A DNA stretch of 64,000 bases, from assembly GCF_016907655.1 (NCBI RefSeq), contig NZ_JAFBCL010000001.1, positions 5,428,001-5,492,000 on the forward strand, given 5' to 3'. The position numbers and the translations under genes were made by a program. The notes under the pieces were generated by a model. That model ran no database searches, was not told the DNA's origin, and saw nothing but the letters and a program-made list of their open reading frames with translations. Below, in pieces: positions 8,489-18,660 of the stretch (within the stretch, counting starts at the first letter, position 1; the number at the start of each line of letters is the position of its first letter). Source of the DNA: Saccharothrix algeriensis (GTDB lineage: Bacteria; Actinomycetota; Actinomycetes; Mycobacteriales; Pseudonocardiaceae).

Positions 8489-8901
8489 TCGTGTTCTCCC
8501 CGTACGGCCTGGGCGCAGCCCAATCATCTTTGTCGGGGGGTGTCAAGCACGCTCTTCGCTTGACACCCCCCGACAAAGATGATTGCCTCCGGCAGGCCGT
8601 ACGGGGAGAACACGACGCACTTCCCTCCTCCTTGGGGGCCTCTCGGCCGCTCTTCATACTTAGGTCGCGCACCGATCCGGGTAAGATTTGGTGCTGTACC
8701 GCCCAAGGCTGAAAAGATTAAAAGAGTCCTCGCCGGACAGGCAGACCGCCAAGGAGAAGGAAAAGAAACAGCGGTCGTGTTCTCCCCGCATGGCCTGTCA
8801 AAGACGACCATGCTTTTCCTGGGGGTGCAAGCGAAAAGCGTGCTTGCACCCCCAGGAAAAGCATGGTAGCCCTCCGGGTAGGCCATACGGGGAGAACACG
8901 A
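8489..8901. repeat. Palindromic intergenic element, copy A (two 127-bp hairpins)
   Basis: Non-coding element made of two large hairpins. Hairpin 1 (8489-8615): outer arms 8489-8511 and 8593-8615 pair perfectly over 23 bp, and inner arms 8522-8548 and 8558-8584 pair perfectly over 27 bp around a 9-base loop. Hairpin 2 (8775-8901): outer arms 8775-8798 and 8878-8901 pair with two mismatches, and inner arms 8807-8832 and 8842-8867 pair perfectly over 26 bp around a 9-base loop. All outer arms share tcgtgttctccccg. The 159-base centre contains a third imperfect stem (ctccttgg near 8629 against ccaaggag near 8749). A second copy at 26739-27161 has matching changes in both arms. No transposase is present. 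The element lies between two plus-strand genes. Confidence 0.9.
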
Positions 8902-8952
8902 GAGCACCGGGCTGCACGGGGCGTGCCGAAGGCCGGAAGATCACGAGCGCCT

Positions 8953-9037
8953 TGTGATCAGTGCGGGGGGCGTGGTGGGTTCGATGGGTGGTGTGGTGGG
9001 CTTTGTGATCAGTGCTTGTGATCAATGCTTTGTGATC
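8953..9037. repeat. Four direct TGTGATC repeats
   Basis: TGTGATC occurs at 8953-8959, 9004-9010, 9017-9023 and 9031-9037, the last three spaced 13 and 14 bases apart and each preceded by T and followed by A or G. They lie between the palindromic element and the M23 leader. They may be a regulator-binding array or a simple degenerate repeat; the heptamer resembles a CRP half-site, but no inverted partner is present. Confidence 0.45.
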
Positions 9038-9330
9038 GGTTCGGGGCCGTTCCCGGGCCTGAGGGATGCGACACCCGGTGCTCCATCACATGCGCCACTT
9101 GGAGTAATGGAGCGGTCGCGCAGGGGCGTTTGACCTTGTCCGAGGGGTGGTTTCAAGGTCTCGAAGCGTGCCGTCTGACCTGCGGTTTATAACGGTGGAA
9201 CGTGAAGCTGAGAAGTATTCGGACACTCAGCGTAGCGATCAGTGGGGTACCTCACCAAATCAGGCTAGTGGCCGAGGTGTGGGTTGCCTTTGTTCGTGAC
9301 ATCGGGTTACGTTCCCCGCCGCATGTCACG

Positions 9331-9433
9331 GTTCGGTCACCAAAAGGACACGGCGTCGCTCCCCGAAAGCCTCGCCACCCGGATCCCCCGCCGGAGGTCC
9401 TGACCGGGCTCCCCGATGCAGGAAGGCACCCCC
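9331..9433 (+). promoter_or_regulatory. Probable cyclic di-AMP (ydaO-type) riboswitch
   Basis: The leader of the M23 peptidase gene contains gctccccgaaagcctcgcc, cacccggatcc-ccgcc and a second ctccccgatgcaggaagg segment. These match my memory of the actinobacterial ydaO/yuaA leaders found before cell-wall hydrolase genes (for example rpf genes), which switch expression with c-di-AMP. The last segment includes the ribosome site AGGAAGG (9420-9426). Boundaries are approximate and no covariance search was possible. Confidence 0.55.
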
Positions 9434-10435
9434 TTGTCACGGCACTTCATCGCCCGTGGTCGAAGCGTGTTCACCACGTCCCCGAGGACCACCGGCAAGC
9501 GCGGTTCGCACCGCACCGAAGAAGAACGGATGCTGCTCACCGGAAAGATCGCGGCCGTCGTCGCGTTCGGGACGCTGGCCGCCGGTGTCGGTGTCAGCAC
9601 CGTCCCGGGCGACACCCAGATCACCCCGCTCGCGGCCGGCACGGACCTCGCCGCCGCGCTGGTGGCCTCCCCGACGGAGCAGGCCCAGGAGCAGGCCCCG
9701 GAGCAGGACGTCCAGACCAGGCACGTCGTCGAGCCGGGCCTCGAGGCCGCGAAGCTCATGCGGTCCGAAGGGCTCTACGCGCGCCGGCACGTCGACCAGG
9801 CCATCAAGCACGCCGCCGAGGGCTACACCGCCCGCCAGGCCGAGCTGCAGCGCCAGAAGGAAGCCGAAGAGGCCGAGAAGGCCCGGGTCGCCGCCGCCGA
9901 GGCGGAGAAGGCGCGGGTCGCGGCCGAGCAGGCGGCTGCCGGCCAGCCCGCTCCGCAGACCACCGCCCAGGCCGCCACCCCGGCCGCCACCCCGGCCGCC
10001 CCGGCCGCGCCGGCCGCCCCGGTGGCCCCCCGCGCCGCCGCACCCCGGGTCAGCGTCGCCAAGCCGGCCGAGGGCACGTTCACCTCGGGCTTCGGCGCGC
10101 GGTGGGGCACGTCCCACTACGGCGTCGACATCGCGAACTCCATCGGCACGCCGATCCTGTCCGCGATGGACGGCGTCGTGGTCGAGGCCGGTCCGGCCAG
10201 CGGGTTCGGGCTGTGGGTCCGGGTGCAGCACAACGACGGCACGATCACCGTCTACGGGCACGTCAACGAGATCCTGGTGTCCCAGGGCCAGCAGGTGGCC
10301 GCCGGCGAGCAGATCGCGACCATGGGCAACCGCGGCCAGTCCACCGGACCGCACCTGCACTTCGAGGTGTGGCTCGGCGGGTCGCAGAAGGTCGACCCGC
10401 TGCCGTGGCTGGCCGAGCGGGGCATCTCGCTCTGA
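9434..10435 (+). CDS. Secreted or membrane-anchored M23 peptidase
   Basis: Peptidoglycan endopeptidase of about 333 residues. After a basic N-terminal region comes a hydrophobic segment (LTGKIAAVVAFGTLAAGVGV), then a Glu/Ala-rich coiled coil (about residues 115-160: RQAELQRQKEAEEAEK), an Ala/Pro linker, and a C-terminal M23 domain. The latter carries HYGVD (zinc His and Asp), a central GVVVEAG segment, and HLHFE with the second zinc His. TTG at 9434 is favoured by AGGAAGG seven bases upstream; an ATG at 9416 lacks a ribosome site and lies within the riboswitch. A strong terminator follows. It probably cleaves cross-links during growth or division under c-di-AMP control (inference). Confidence 0.9.
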   Translation: MSRHFIARGRSVFTTSPRTTGKRGSHRTEEERMLLTGKIAAVVAFGTLAAGVGVSTVPGDTQITPLAAGTDLAAALVASPTEQAQEQAPEQDVQTRHVVEPGLEAAKLMRSEGLYARRHVDQAIKHAAEGYTARQAELQRQKEAEEAEKARVAAAEAEKARVAAEQAAAGQPAPQTTAQAATPAATPAAPAAPAAPVAPRAAAPRVSVAKPAEGTFTSGFGARWGTSHYGVDIANSIGTPILSAMDGVVVEAGPASGFGLWVRVQHNDGTITVYGHVNEILVSQGQQVAAGEQIATMGNRGQSTGPHLHFEVWLGGSQKVDPLPWLAERGISL

Positions 10436-10493
10436 CACCACCTCTCCTCCGACGTCGGGGGACGCGCCCGGTGGCCGTCGTCCGGAGTCATCC

Positions 10494-10539
10494 GCGGTGG
10501 GCCCGCGACCCTGTCGAGACAGGGTCGCGGGCCCACCGC
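10494..10539 (+). terminator. 22-bp perfect inverted repeat
   Basis: Arms 10494-10515 and 10518-10539 are exact reverse complements with an essentially closed loop, 59 bases after the M23 stop. Likely a factor-independent terminator without a U-tract. Confidence 0.85.
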
Positions 10540-10973
10540 CATGCGTGGGGTCCGCCTCGAACGGGCGCCCGAGCGGCGGGTACCGGCTGACCCCCGCCCG
10601 CGCGGCTTTCCGCAAAGGGCTCGGACACGGATCGCGGAATGCGCGGCCAATGGCGTGGACACGCCGATAATCACAGTTCTGCCGACCGGCGCCGGCCAGT
10701 CGGACGCGGTGCTCTCCCTCGCTCCGGGGCACTGGGCGGTCGACCCGGGAAAACCCTCCGGGAAACAAGTCAGGCGGCACTGGAGAATCGTCGGCGAAAC
10801 GGGTCCGGTGGCATTTCCGACGACCGCTCAACCCCTTTCCGGGGTGCGGCTCGGTGCTATTCCTCCCGGTTCCGGGGCAGAGCCCTCTCCCCGCCGGAAC
10901 CCGCCCCGGAGCCCTTCGCGCCGGGGTCGCCGGACGGCCCTGGCTACCCTCGTGTCAGGCCGGGAGGTGTGAG
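10540..10973. other. Gene-free interval before the LacI regulator
   Basis: No frame here shows convincing coding character or a ribosome site until GGAGG at 10963-10967, which serves the LacI gene. AT-richer stretches near 10664-10675 and 10795-10830 could hold promoters. I see no repeat or RNA gene. Confidence 0.5.
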
Positions 10974-11912
10974 TTGACCAGCATGTCCGATGTCGCGCGG
11001 GCCGCCGGGGTGTCCGCCGCGACGGTGTCGCGCGCGCTGCGGGGTGAGCCGGGGGTGTCCGAGGCGACCCGCCGGTACGTCACCGAGGTCGCGAAGCGGA
11101 TGCGCTACGCGATCGCCCGCGACGCCTCCAGCCTGGCGGGCGGTCGCAGGTACGCCGTCGCGGTGCTGACCGCCGAGGTCGGGCGCGGCGACCAGCTCTC
11201 CGGCGCGGAGGGCGCGCTGCGGGCGGCCGGCTACGACGTGCTGCTCTACGTGCTGCGCGACGGCGAAGCGCGCGCCCGGTTCTTCGAGGAGCTGCCGCCG
11301 CTGGCGCGCCGGGTCGACGGCGTCCTGGTCCTGTCGGTGGACCTGACCGGCGCCGAGCGCGCCGCGCTGGGCGAGTCGGGCCTGCCGGTGGTCGCGCTGC
11401 CCGCCGGCGACCTGCGCGACGCGCTGCGCCTGGCCGCCGGGCACGTGCTGGAGCTGGGCCACCGCGAGGTCGCCCTGGCGCTGACCGAGGACCTCGACGA
11501 GGACCACGACGAGCTGCTGGTCGCCGAAGGGCTCGCCGTGCGTCCGGAGTGGACGCTGTGGTCGTCGCCGACCGTCCCCGGCGGCGAGCAGGTGGCCGAG
11601 GTGCTGCTGGACGGCGACCGGCTGCCGACCGCGGTCATCTGCTCCAGCGGCGAGGTCGCGCTCGGGGTGTTCCTGCGGCTGCGCCGCGACGGCCGGGGCG
11701 TGCCCGAGGACGTGTCGATCGTCAGCCTGGACGGCCCCGAGCTGGCGCGGGCGGTGGGCATCACGGCCGTGGAGGGCGCGGGGCGCGAGCGCGGCGGGCA
11801 CGCCGCCGCCCGGCTGCTGGCCCGGCTGCGCGACGAGCCGCGCGACGAGGGCGCGGAGGACCGGCCGCCACCTGCGCACCTGGTGGTCCGGGGGTCGACG
11901 GGGCGGCGGTGA
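10974..11912 (+). CDS. LacI-family transcriptional regulator
   Basis: Repressor of 312 residues. The N-terminal HTH (MSDVARAAGVSAATVSRALRGEPGVSEATRRYV, about residues 4-36) is followed by a hinge and a periplasmic-binding-protein-like effector domain. That domain is shorter and more divergent than usual, with LTAEVGRGDQLSGAEGALRAAGYDVLLY, RVDGVLVLSVDLT and AVICSSGEVALGVFLRLR. The TTG start at 10974 is set by GGAGG six bases upstream; the internal ATG at 10983 is too far from that site. It stands 52 bases before malQ, pointing to local control of glucan metabolism, as LacI proteins control maltodextrin genes in other actinomycetes (inference). Confidence 0.88.
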   Translation: MTSMSDVARAAGVSAATVSRALRGEPGVSEATRRYVTEVAKRMRYAIARDASSLAGGRRYAVAVLTAEVGRGDQLSGAEGALRAAGYDVLLYVLRDGEARARFFEELPPLARRVDGVLVLSVDLTGAERAALGESGLPVVALPAGDLRDALRLAAGHVLELGHREVALALTEDLDEDHDELLVAEGLAVRPEWTLWSSPTVPGGEQVAEVLLDGDRLPTAVICSSGEVALGVFLRLRRDGRGVPEDVSIVSLDGPELARAVGITAVEGAGRERGGHAAARLLARLRDEPRDEGAEDRPPPAHLVVRGSTGRR

Positions 11913-11964
11913 TCGCCGGCCGGGCCGGGGCCGGTACCCACGACGGGCCACCTGCAACCATCGG

Positions 11965-13887
11965 GTGACCACCACCACCCCGCCTGGCCTCCGCGGCCCC
12001 GGTGCGGCGAAGCTGTCCCACGTGGACGAGGACTTGGCCGCACTGGCCGAAGCGCACGGCGTGGCCACCCACTACGAGGACTCCGGTCAGCGCCGGGTGG
12101 ACGTCGACCCCGACGTGGTGGTGGCCGTGCTGGCCGAACTGGACGTGGACGCCTCGACACCGGAGGCCGTGCGGCGGGCCCTGGCCGCGCCCCGGCCCGA
12201 GCCGCGGACCGTGGTCCTGCGCGAGGGCGAGGTGCTCGCCGGCCCCGGCACGGTCGCGCTGGAGGACGGCGGCGAGGTCGCCCTGCCCGCCGCGCTGCCC
12301 CTGGGCTACCACCGCCTGGGCGACCGCACGGTGGTCGTCGCGCCCCGCAGGCTGCCGCCGCCGCCGAAGACCTGGGGCTGGATGGTCCAGCTCTACGCGG
12401 TGCGGTCGGACGAGTCGTGGGGCATGGGCGACTTCGCCGACCTGGCCGCGCTCGCCCGGCGCAGCGCCGACGAGCTGGGCGCGGGCGTGCTGCTGGTCAA
12501 CCCGGTGCAGGCGGTCAGCCCGACCGTCCCGGTGGAGCGGTCGCCCTACTCGCCCGCCAGCCGCCGCTTCGCCAACCCGCTGTACCTGCGGGTGCAGGAC
12601 GTCCCCGCCTACCGGGACGCCGACGAGGCCACCAGGGCGGCGGTCGACGCGCTGCGCCCGGACAACGACACCGAGCTGATCGACTACGACGCGGTGTGGA
12701 CGGCCAAGAAGGCCGCGCTCGAACTGCTCTGGCGCGCCGCCGGCGACACCGCCGAGCCGACCGGCGAGCTGCGGGACTTCGCCCGGTTCTGCGCGCTGGC
12801 CGAGGAGCACGGCCCGGACTGGCGCACCTGGCCCGAGGCTCAGCAGGACCCGGCCACCGCGACCGCCGACCCCGGGCGCGTCGCCTTCCACGCCTGGCTC
12901 CAGCGCCTGTGCGAGCGGCAGCTGGCCGACGCGCGCCGGGCCGCCGGTGCCATGCCCGTGGGCGTCGTCCACGACCTGCCGGTGGGCGTGCACCCCGGCG
13001 GCGCGGACACCTGGGCCGTGCGCGACGCGTTCGCGCCCGACGTCCGGGTCGGCGCCCCGCCGGACGCGTTCAGCCGGCAGGGCCAGGACTGGGGCCTGCC
13101 GCCGTGGCGGCCCGACCGGCTGGCCGAGCAGGGCTACGAGCCGTTCCGCGCGGTCATCCGGAGCGTGCTGGCCCACGCCGACGGCATCCGCGTGGACCAC
13201 GTCGCCGGGCTGTGGCGGCTGTGGTGGATCCCGCCGGGCGAGTCGCCCAAGCGCGGCACCTACGTCCGCTACGACGACGACGCGATGCTGGCCGTGCTGA
13301 CCCTGGAGGCGCACCGGGCGGGCGCGGTCGTGGTGGGGGAGGACCTCGGGACGGTCGAGCCGAAGGTCACCGAGGCGCTGCACGCGCACGGGATGCTCAG
13401 CTCGGCGGTGCTGTGGTTCCAGCGCGACTACGACGCGCCCGGTCACCCGCTGGTGCCGCCGCGGGAGTGGACGGAGTCGGCGATGGCCAGCGTCTCCACC
13501 CACGACCTGCCGACCGCGGCCGGGTTCCTGGCCGCCGAACACGTTCGGGTGCGGGCTGAACTGGGGCTGTTTGAAGACGACCCGAACGGGGAATACCTCG
13601 CTGCCCGGCGCGAACGCGAAGAATTGACCGGGTTGGTGGAGCAGGAGGGGTTGGCTGCCGATGACCTGGTTACCGCGCTGCACGCGCTGCTGGCGAGGGC
13701 TCCGTCCGTGCTGCTGCTGACCTCCCCGCAGGACGCGCTGGGCGAGACCCGCCAGCCGAACCTGCCGGGCACCGTCGACGAGTACCCGAACTGGCGAATC
13801 CCGCTGCCGGTGCGGTTGGCGGAGCTGTTCGCCGACGCCCGGGTCCGCCGGGTGGCCGCCGCCCTCGCGCAGGGGCGGAACCGTTGA
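11965..13887 (+). CDS. malQ: 4-alpha-glucanotransferase (amylomaltase)
   Basis: Cytoplasmic GH77 enzyme that moves maltosyl and longer units between alpha-1,4-glucans. At 640 residues it has the N-terminal extension common in actinobacterial MalQ (about residues 1-130). The catalytic barrel follows: WMVQLYAVRSDESWGMGDF, NPVQAVSPT, RSPYSPASRRF, GIRVDHVAGL (nucleophile Asp), VVGEDLGTVE (acid/base Glu) and VSTHDLPT (transition-state Asp). The GTG at 11965 has no clear ribosome site. It follows the LacI gene and precedes GlgX and TreYZ, so it probably recycles short maltodextrins. Confidence 0.93.
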   Translation: MTTTTPPGLRGPGAAKLSHVDEDLAALAEAHGVATHYEDSGQRRVDVDPDVVVAVLAELDVDASTPEAVRRALAAPRPEPRTVVLREGEVLAGPGTVALEDGGEVALPAALPLGYHRLGDRTVVVAPRRLPPPPKTWGWMVQLYAVRSDESWGMGDFADLAALARRSADELGAGVLLVNPVQAVSPTVPVERSPYSPASRRFANPLYLRVQDVPAYRDADEATRAAVDALRPDNDTELIDYDAVWTAKKAALELLWRAAGDTAEPTGELRDFARFCALAEEHGPDWRTWPEAQQDPATATADPGRVAFHAWLQRLCERQLADARRAAGAMPVGVVHDLPVGVHPGGADTWAVRDAFAPDVRVGAPPDAFSRQGQDWGLPPWRPDRLAEQGYEPFRAVIRSVLAHADGIRVDHVAGLWRLWWIPPGESPKRGTYVRYDDDAMLAVLTLEAHRAGAVVVGEDLGTVEPKVTEALHAHGMLSSAVLWFQRDYDAPGHPLVPPREWTESAMASVSTHDLPTAAGFLAAEHVRVRAELGLFEDDPNGEYLAARREREELTGLVEQEGLAADDLVTALHALLARAPSVLLLTSPQDALGETRQPNLPGTVDEYPNWRIPLPVRLAELFADARVRRVAAALAQGRNR

Positions 13888-13974
13888 GCCGAAACGTTCC
13901 CGTCACGCGCACCCCGGTGGTGCGGAGTATCGTCTTGCAGTCACCCGCGTCATGGTTGGAGGTGGCATTCCCCC

Positions 13975-14334
13975 GTGAAGACCGAGCTGGCTTCCCCCAC
14001 CGGGCTGGTGCCTGAGCAGGTCGCCCCGCCGAGTTCCGCCGACGTGCTGGAGCTGGCCGTGGAACGCGTGCTGGCCGCGGTGCGCCCGTCGAACCTCGCC
14101 GATCCCCTGGCCGACCCCCTGTCGGACCCCTCGTCGGGCGCCCGGCGGGCCGAGGAATCCCTCCTGGAGGCCCTGCGCCGCGCCGCGCCGGTCGCCGACG
14201 GCGCCCTGGGGCAGGCCGTGGCCTGCGCCGAGGCCGCCGCCGAGCACCTGCGCTACGGCGAGCTCCAGGAGGCCCGACTGCTGCTGGTCGCCGCGCGCGG
14301 CCAGATCGTCCGGTCGCAGACCCGGAGAGCATGA
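13975..14334 (+). CDS. Small protein of unknown function, 119 aa
   Basis: I do not recognise this gene. It encodes a 119-residue, Ala- and Leu-rich, probably helical protein with a central short repeat LADPLADPLSDPSS around residues 41-54 and a helix-rich second half (SLLEALRRAAPVADGALGQ). No signal peptide or Cys. GGAGG around 13960 lies somewhat far from the GTG. It is sandwiched between malQ and glgX on the same strand (gap of about 50 bases to glgX), so it may be an accessory protein of glucan metabolism, by position only. Confidence 0.6.
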   Translation: MKTELASPTGLVPEQVAPPSSADVLELAVERVLAAVRPSNLADPLADPLSDPSSGARRAEESLLEALRRAAPVADGALGQAVACAEAAAEHLRYGELQEARLLLVAARGQIVRSQTRRA

Positions 14335-14383
14335 TCTGCAACGGGAGGGTCCTCCTGTTCCCCTTTCTCCTCGAGGAGCACCT

Positions 14384-16503
<2,120 letters not shown>

Positions 16504-16507
<4 letters not shown>

Positions 16508-18660
16508 GCGCCCCCGCCTCGACCTACCGGATCCAGTTCACCCCCGACTTCACCTTCGCCGACGCCGAGGCCGTCGTCGACTACCTGGACGCGCTGGGCG
16601 TCGGCGCGCTCTACGCGTCGCCGCTGCTGGAGGCGACGCCCGGCTCCACGCACGGCTACGACGTGGTGGACCCGACGCGGGCGCGGGAGGAGTTCGGCGG
16701 CGAGGCGGGCCGGCAGTCGCTGGGCAAGGCGCTGCGGCGGGCCGGCCTGGGCCTGGTGCTCGACATCGTGCCCAACCACATGGCGGTCGAGGACGGCCCG
16801 GCCAACCCGTGGTGGTGGGACGTCCTGCAGCGCGGCGAGGCGTCCCCGTACGCGAAGTACTTCGACGTCGACCGGTCGTCCGGGCCGCTGCTGCTGCCCT
16901 TCGCCGGCTCGCCCGAGGAGGAGCGGGAGCACGAGCACTACCGGTCGGTGTTCTGGCGGCGCGGCAACTCGGAGCTGAACTACCGGCGGTTCTTCGACAT
17001 CACCACGCTGGCCGCGGTGCGCGTGGAGGACCCGGAGGTGTTCGACGCGACGCACGCCGAGGTCCTGCGGTGGGTCGCGGCGGGCGAGGTGACCGGGCTT
17101 CGGGTGGACCACCCCGACGGCCTGGCCGACCCCGGCGGGTACGTGCGGCGGCTCAAGGAGCGCGCCGGCTGCTGGCTGGTGGTGGAGAAGATCCTCGGGC
17201 CCGACGAGGCGCTGCCCGCGAGCTGGCCGGTGGAGGGCACCACGGGCTACGACGCGCTGCGCGAGGTGTGCGGGGTGTTCGTCGACCCGGCGGGCGAGCC
17301 CGCGATCACCGCGCTGGCGCGGGAGCTGGGCGTCGCCACGGACTTCGCGCAGGTCGAGCACGAGTGCCGGGACCTGGTCGCGCGGGGCATCCTGCGGGCC
17401 GAGGTGCGGCGGATCGCGGCCCTGGTGGACCACCCCGACCGGGCGGCGGCCGAGGACGCCGTGGCCCGCGTCATGGCCGCGTTCCCGGTGTACCGGTCCT
17501 ACCTGCCCGAGGGCTGGGACTCCTGGCGCGCGGCGGTCTCGGCGGTGGGCGGCCCGGCCGCGCGGGCGCTGGACGAGCAGGTCCGCGCCGACCCGCGCGG
17601 CGAGCTGGCCACCCGCATCCAGCAGACCTCCGGCATGGTCGTGGCCAAGGGCACCGAGGACACCGCCTTCTACCGCTACACCCGGTTCGTGGCGCTCAAC
17701 GAGGTCGGCGGCGCGCCGGACCGGTTCGGCGTGCCGGTGGCCGAGTTCCACGCGCGGGCCGCCGCGCGGGAGGCGGGCTCGCCCGCGGCGATGACCGCGC
17801 TGTCCACCCACGACACCAAGCGCTCCGAGGACGTGCGGGCGCGGCTCGCGGTCCTGGCGGAGCTGCCCGACGAGTTCGCCGCGGCGGTGCGCCGCTGGAC
17901 GGCCGCGCACGCCATCGACGAGCCCGCGCTGAACATGCTGGCGTGGCAGTCCCTGGTCGGCGCGTGGCCCGTCACCGCCGAGCGGATGGCGGCCTACCTG
18001 GACAAGGCCGCCAAGGAGGCCAAGGTCCGCACCACCTGGACCGACCACGACGAGGAGTTCGAGGCCGCCGTCGCGGCGTGGCCGGGGCAGGTGCTCGACG
18101 GCCCGGTCGCGGGCGACGTGGCCGAGTTCGTCTCCCGCGTCGTGCCGCACGGCTGGTCCAACGCGCTGGGCCAGAAGCTGCTCCAGCTCACCGCGCCCGG
18201 CGTGCCCGACGTCTACCAGGGCACCGAGCTGTGGGACCTGTCGCTGGTCGACCCGGACAACCGGCGGCCGGTGGACTACGAGGTGCGCCGCCGGCTGCTG
18301 GAGCGCATCGCCGACGGCTGGCTGCCCGCGGTGGACGACTCGGGCGCGGCCAAGCTGCTGGTGGTGCACCGGGCGCTGCGCCTGCGCCGCAGCAGGCCCG
18401 AGCTGTTCCGCGGCTACCGCCCGCTGCGCGCGGCGGGACCGGCGGCGGACCACCTGGTCGCGTTCGAGCGCACCGGCCTGGTCGCGGTGGCCACGCGGCT
18501 GCCGGTCGGCCTGGCCGCCGCCGGTGGCTGGGGGGACACGCAGCTGCCGCTGCCGCCGGGGGAGTGGACCGACGTGCTCACGTCCCGGCCCGCGGCGGCG
18601 CGGGTGGCCGACCTGTTGGACCACTACCCGGTGGCACTGCTGGTGCGAGGAGATCAGTGA
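16504..18660 (+). CDS. treY: Malto-oligosyltrehalose synthase
   Basis: GH13_26 enzyme of 718 residues that isomerises the reducing end of maltodextrin to an alpha,alpha-1,1 linkage. Seen: STYRIQFTPDFTFADAEAVVDYL at the N-terminus, YASPLLEATPGSTHGYDV, LVLDIVPNHMAVED, SELNYRRFFDITTLAAVRVE, GLRVDHPDGLADP, and GTEDTAFYRYTRFVALNEVGG, all diagnostic for TreY. Start overlaps the glgX stop (ATGA); its stop overlaps the treZ GTG (GTGA). The three genes therefore form a coupled TreX-TreY-TreZ unit making trehalose from glycogen. Confidence 0.95.

Noticed and set aside
8489..8901. Short frames inside the palindromic element on both strands
   Set aside because: They arise from the hairpin arms themselves, read similarly on both strands because of symmetry, and have no ribosome sites.
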